Shown here: positions 60,145-64,000 of the stretch, one piece after another
Layout: each line of letters starts with the position of its first letter
Position numbering within the stretch: the stretch's first letter is position 1
Assembly: GCA_964034945.1 (NCBI GenBank)
Contig: OZ035963.1
Coordinates: 36,146,361 to 36,210,360 of the forward strand
Direction of reading: 5' to 3'
Source: Chrysopilus asiliformis
Taxonomy: Eukaryota > Arthropoda > Insecta > Diptera > Rhagionidae
DNA: 64,000 nt
Program-made: the position numbers and the translations under genes
Notes under the pieces: generated by a model
Seen by the model: the letters and a program-made list of their open reading frames with translations, nothing else
What the model was told of the DNA's origin: nothing
Database searches by the model: none

Positions 60145-60645
60145 GAATGACACAATTGATATTTAAAAAATGTGGCGCTAATTGGTATTCATCCTCTTTA
60201 TGATTATCGTGTCGTTTTCAACAAGAGACGAATTATTGGTCGACATTTGCCTATCAACAAAAACTTTACTTGTAAACGACACGCCAATCGAAGTACGCGT
60301 CATTTTCAAAATATGGATTTTTCGGTGGAAACGTCAGTAATAGAAAAATCATTTTAGGGCGGCAAATTTAACTTCCGCCCCGGGCGCCATGAACCCTCGC
60401 TACGCCACTGATTCGACGTGTGCAAAAAATTGCATATAAATAGAAAGAGACAAATCTCTGTAATTGTCAGTGGGAAAGACAGAAGACGAACGCGATGTTT
60501 TTATAGGTAGTTTTATAGGATTTACGTCATAGGAATTTGAACCTTATTCCATCACCACAACACTCAACTTTCAAACATTAGCTAGACTTCAAAAAAATCT
60601 CCCAACCGTGTGACAGTTGACATCGTCTTTAAATATTGTAATAAA

Positions 60646-61320
60646 ATGGATTCGGATAGCAAAAAATTACTAATCGATATAATTTTCGATGAAGATAGCA
60701 CAAGTGACAGTGACAATGAAGACCGTGTCGTAAAAAAAGAGAAAGTTCTGGCATAGAATAAGGAATATATAGAAAAAACTCTGCCGAACAAATGTTTGAC
60801 AAATTTCCCCTTCGAAGGGGGGAAAAATTTCCCTATCATTCACTAGCTATGGCCTAAAAGTTAATTACTTTTAGACTAGGGAGCACGAAGCAGAGAGAAC
60901 ATTTTCTAATCATTTTCGTCGTATCTATTCAATGAGATGAAGGAATCGAATGGATAGTTTTTTCCGTGTTACATCGGATCCTCTTGCTCTTGCTTCATCT
61001 TAAAAATTTGTTCTAAGAGTTTATTCTCTAGATTATTTGTTCTCTGGTTCTGGGTTCATGAATATTACAAGGATCGGGACATAAATGAGGCATTTGTGAG
61101 CGTTTTTGGAGCATTACGTTGTATACGCGATCCGAGTTTCTTCTGCAAATATTGGCGAATGTCGGCCACACAATTTGAAGAGCTTCTCCAAATGGTTGGG
61201 CCATTAATTGAGAAGCAAGTAGTGATTTGCGAACCACTATGCGTAATTTCACAGCAGTCAAACAAGAAATGTCAAAACACAACTTAAATGTATTGGACCT
61301 CACTATTTGTTTATGGAGAA
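60646..61320 (+). pseudogene. PIF/Harbinger transposase N-terminal relic (second element)
   Basis: An acidic leader (60646-60756: MDSDSKKLLIDIIFDEDSTS then SDNEDRVVKKEK and a stop) is followed at 61096 by SVFGALRCIRDPSFFCKYWR, then MSATQFEELLQMVGPLIEKQ. This is the RMS..QFE.LL..VGP.I motif of Harbinger. The catalytic core is absent. Confidence 0.82.
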
Positions 61321-61569
61321 TGTGTGAGTTTAATTTTATAGTTGCACAGTTAAAAACGTTCAACTTCATCTACAAAGGCGTCTGGCGACGTGTGCATCCT
61401 ATAAAAAAAACTACTAATGCGACATCTGGCGACGTATTGCATTTTTTTTGCACACGTTGTTCTCTCTCTTTTTTACGAAGGCCTTTTTACGTAAGTGTGT
61501 CTCTATATTTTTGCACACGTCGAATGCTTCAGTAATGGAGATCCACCATAATGACGCACTTTAGTTTCT

Positions 61570-61930
61570 TCTTTACACGCCATCCAGACCTGCCGGAAAC
61601 GTTGACAGGACTGTTAACATAAATGTCATTAGAAAAGTCTGTTGTGACGTAGGTGGGCTGCTGATTCTGGCATGACGTTTCAGTTCCAGAAATGCGTTGA
61701 GCAGTAAACAACTGAATAGTAAATATGACGATGTCAGTGATTTCACTGTTTTCTTTAAAATCTCCGCACTAAAATTAAATTCGGCCTCCAGCTGCTCCCA
61801 CGATGCCTTTTTCAAATAATTTCTTCGTAAAAATTACTTTTAAACAGTATTCGTTTATAGAACGGAGCGTCTCTGCACGTGAAAAATTAGAATCCGCCAT
61901 CTTAAAATCCATTTCTGTTACCATTTCTGT
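61570..61930 (-). pseudogene. MADF-like fragment outside the Harbinger element
   Basis: Minus strand: MDFKMADSNFSRAETLRSIN, a frameshift, then KKASWEQLEAEFNFSAEILK, KTVKSLTSSY. The W..L..EFN.S.E..KK..K.L...Y pattern fits a MADF/SANT-like domain from another element. Short and frameshifted. Confidence 0.45.
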
Positions 61931-62064
61931 TAGCAAAGATGTCAGCAAAAACTGTCGGACTTCTCTGTCGTAACAGCTGACATTTCAATCTTCACTAGAC
62001 ATAACATCAGATGTAACAGCGACAGTGACGGGATTCATGGCTGGTGTGGATTACTAGTTAGTAA

Positions 62065-62863
62065 AGCCGGCCATACATTATGACCCCAGGTCTTCATTAA
62101 CGATATTTTATCCTGTGAAATATCTTACCGGAACGAGATTTTTTCACAGCTGGGCAGAGATATTTCATGGAATTTCATTTCTTCGCATGCCTTTGAAGTT
62201 AAAACAACTCGTCACAGTTATTGCAAAATATTAGAAACAAAGAAAACAGGCGAAAAGAAAAACCTTAATGTTAAATATTCTCTTCCAAAGCCTTTTCTAT
62301 CGTATTGTTTGTAAAAATTAGTTATTTTCCCAACTACTTGTCGGGAGAATTTAGATTCCGCCATCTTGAATCGGGAAATTCCATGAAATTTTGCAATTGC
62401 AAGATTTTATGAAATTTATCTCTGGGATTTTTTATCGCCGTCAACTCGAGCTCTGATTGGTCAATCAAAAATCTCGGCGATGAAAAATCCCAAGTGGAGA
62501 CAAGGTCTGAGACTCGTTCTAAAACCATGTTGTACAACTTGTCTTGGCGGAGGCCATACACGTAGAGACATTTCATACAACTGGTTCGACAAACATTAGT
62601 TTTGCAGGGACGAGTAAAGCAGTTTGTCCTGCAACGATGCAACGATATCAACTAAAGTTGTAACTCAGAATGCACAACATGTCCATACACAGGCAAACGG
62701 TTTGTACAATAGGAAACCACGCCCACAAAAAATCAACAGGGTTTTGATTTTATCCAACCGTATGTCGAACTTAAATGTGGTACTACAACCGACCCATACA
62801 CGATCCAACATTACCTACAACCGAACCAAGTTGTACAACAAGTCTTATAATGTATGGCCGGTT
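62065..62863. mobile_element. Harbinger-type TIR element, TSD TAA
   Basis: Ends AGCCGGCCATACATTATGA and a near inverse (TTATAATGTATGGCCGG). TAA at 62062-62064 and 62864-62866. Interior has CAACTTGTTGTAC-like and AAATTTCATGGAATTTC words but no domain. Confidence 0.85.
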
Positions 62864-62866
62864 TAA

Positions 62867-64000
62867 GAGTATGGACAGGCGGCCGAGCTTTTTAATTGTG
62901 CTTTTCTTTCGAAAGCTTACATTTTAGAATAAAATGCACGCTTTTTTCTAGATCATTGATTGGTTACTAATTTGTTTTAAATGACAAAGCATTAAAACAT
63001 GTGTAAAAGCTCTAAACAACGATCGCTTAAAACTTAGTGTAAATATTTAAAAAAATGAAAGGTTTTGGAGTTTTTCCAAAAATTGTCGCTGGCAACTGAA
63101 CCTCGCGAAAACTTGTTTAAGGTAATATTCTAGTGTGACGAACCAAAAAAATCCGATTTTTTTGTTGCGATTTTCGAAGGTTTACTGTGCGTAGAATAAG
63201 TGTGCAGACATATATCTTCGGGTGAGGTAAGATACCCGAGCTTTCAAAGTCACTGTGTGCGTAGAGTGTGCGCCATGTTTTCAAGATTCATTTAAATGTT
63301 TTCTCAATAACTAATGAACTGACCGGGATGTCGCTCTACGCATATCTCCGTGTGATATGTGTGCCTATAGCCGGAACTACAACAATATTGGCATAAAATT
63401 GCATTATAATAACTTCGCACCTAATATTTAAAAATTATTGCTAAAATGTCAAAAAAAAAATACAAAGTCATACTAGAATACTGCCTTAAGGGTAAACAAC
63501 CACTAAAATGTCAAAAAAGTCAGCTGTTTAAGCTATTATTTCGAAAAGCTCTAGCTTTGAAATCGTGAATATAGATGTCACTTTCACGTGACCATATTCA
63601 TAGTGAAGGGGAAACTAAATTGCGTCAGGTTCCCAATATAATACTACAGTGTACAATCGTGAAAGTAATGGATACAGAAAATTTCAAACTGTCCCTTAAA
63701 GTTTTCAAAATGACCAAGAACATTATCACAGAATTAAACGGAAAAAAAGTTTAAATATAAATTTTTTTAACAAAAAAAAAAACGGTACGGAAAAATACAT
63801 TCGCGAATGAAAAATATACATTCTTTTTCATTCACGAATGAATTTTTGGGTCAAACATTCTATTAGAGTGACTATATAAAACTCGAGTTTGGCTATCGTA
63901 CGAGCGATGTATGTTGAAATTTTCAAATTGTCTGTTGAAATTTTCAAATTGTCTGTTGAAATTTTCAATTTTTTTGGTCATTATCACATTTTTGAATGAA
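62867..64000. other. Unassigned right end of window
   Basis: No gene seen. 63180-63370 holds paired CGTAGAATAAGTGTG / GCGTAGAGTGTGCGCC words. A tandem repeat lies at the end (next entry). Confidence 0.4.
63913..63968. repeat. Tandem repeat, 21 bp x 2.6
   Basis: Unit GTTGAAATTTTCAAATTGTC plus T, two full units and a partial third. Confidence 0.9.

Larger units (their letters stand above)
58643..60410 (+). mobile_element. hAT element (ZMYM-type transposase), 8-bp TSD ATTCGACG
   Basis: Ends CAGTGGCGAAGCGAGGG and the inverse of CAGTGGCGTAGCGAGGG. Exact TSD at 58635-58642 and 60411-60418. GGGCGGCAAATTTA subterminal words at both ends. Contains a transposase C-terminus and mini-me copy 9. Confidence 0.95.
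58612..61548 (+). mobile_element. PIF/Harbinger element, TSD TAA, with hAT nested in its left end
   Basis: Inverted ends TGGTGGATCTCCATTACTG followed by AAGCATTCGACG; TAA at 58609-58611 and 61549-61551. The hAT at 58643-60410 is inserted within the left terminal repeat. What remains is about 1.17 kb with a broken transposase. Confidence 0.93.

Overview
This is animal nuclear DNA, AT-rich and gene-poor, most likely from a fly (Diptera). Three things point there. The host genes are split by very short GT-AG introns (45-67 bp is common). Their products resemble fly proteins, for example a 174-residue spaghetti-squash-type myosin light chain and a Twisted gastrulation protein. The commonest repeat has a head like the Drosophila mini-me/DINE-1 class. 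No bacterial operons, CRISPR arrays, rRNA genes or convincing tRNA genes were seen.

Host genes, left to right: (1) a 5' part of Rab21 (minus, 1073-1706, four exons; the last exon or exons lie off the left edge); (2) a complete ten-exon paraplegin/SPG7 gene for the mitochondrial inner-membrane m-AAA protease (minus, 12835-18696, 769 aa by my reading); (3) a complete four-exon twisted gastrulation gene (minus, 30308-31235, 251 aa), a secreted BMP modulator; (4) a complete two-exon sqh gene (plus, 38908-39499, 174 aa); (5) two phase-compatible plus-strand exons (43897-44294 and 52906-53139 or 53143) that probably belong to one unrecognised gene carrying an RVSF motif, with an 8.6-kb intron full of transposons. 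These genes do not form a pathway or operon.

Nearly everything else is transposable elements, many nested. Elements dated by target-site duplication (TSD) include hAT types with 8-bp TSDs (4257, 11124, 24077, 26906, 37047, 48659, 56888, 58643) and a large set with 3-bp TAA/TTA TSDs typical of PIF/Harbinger (22760, 22838, 24293, 26565, 26745, 33774, 44476, 46120, 54776, 57653, 58612, 62065). There is a TTAA-flanked piggyBac relic (5221), a Penelope-like retroelement (about 48230-51420), an RTE-like LINE fragment (40480), mariner fragments (26711-27840 and 53275-53520), a P/THAP-type transposase relic (4600-5010), and about ten copies of the mini-me-like repeat.

The most unusual objects are: a Tc1 element rebuilt as a 1574-bp foldback with two 763-nt arms of exactly equal length; two 141-bp hairpin elements of the same family with different TSDs; a TIR element that still carries an intact two-exon Myb/SANT-like ORF; a pair of TIR elements that share a conserved 69-codon frame; an approximately 120-bp tandem unit dispersed at three loci; and a Penelope element whose last codons were split by a hAT element that itself holds a head-to-head mini-me composite. 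All calls come from reading the sequence by eye. No database search was run.
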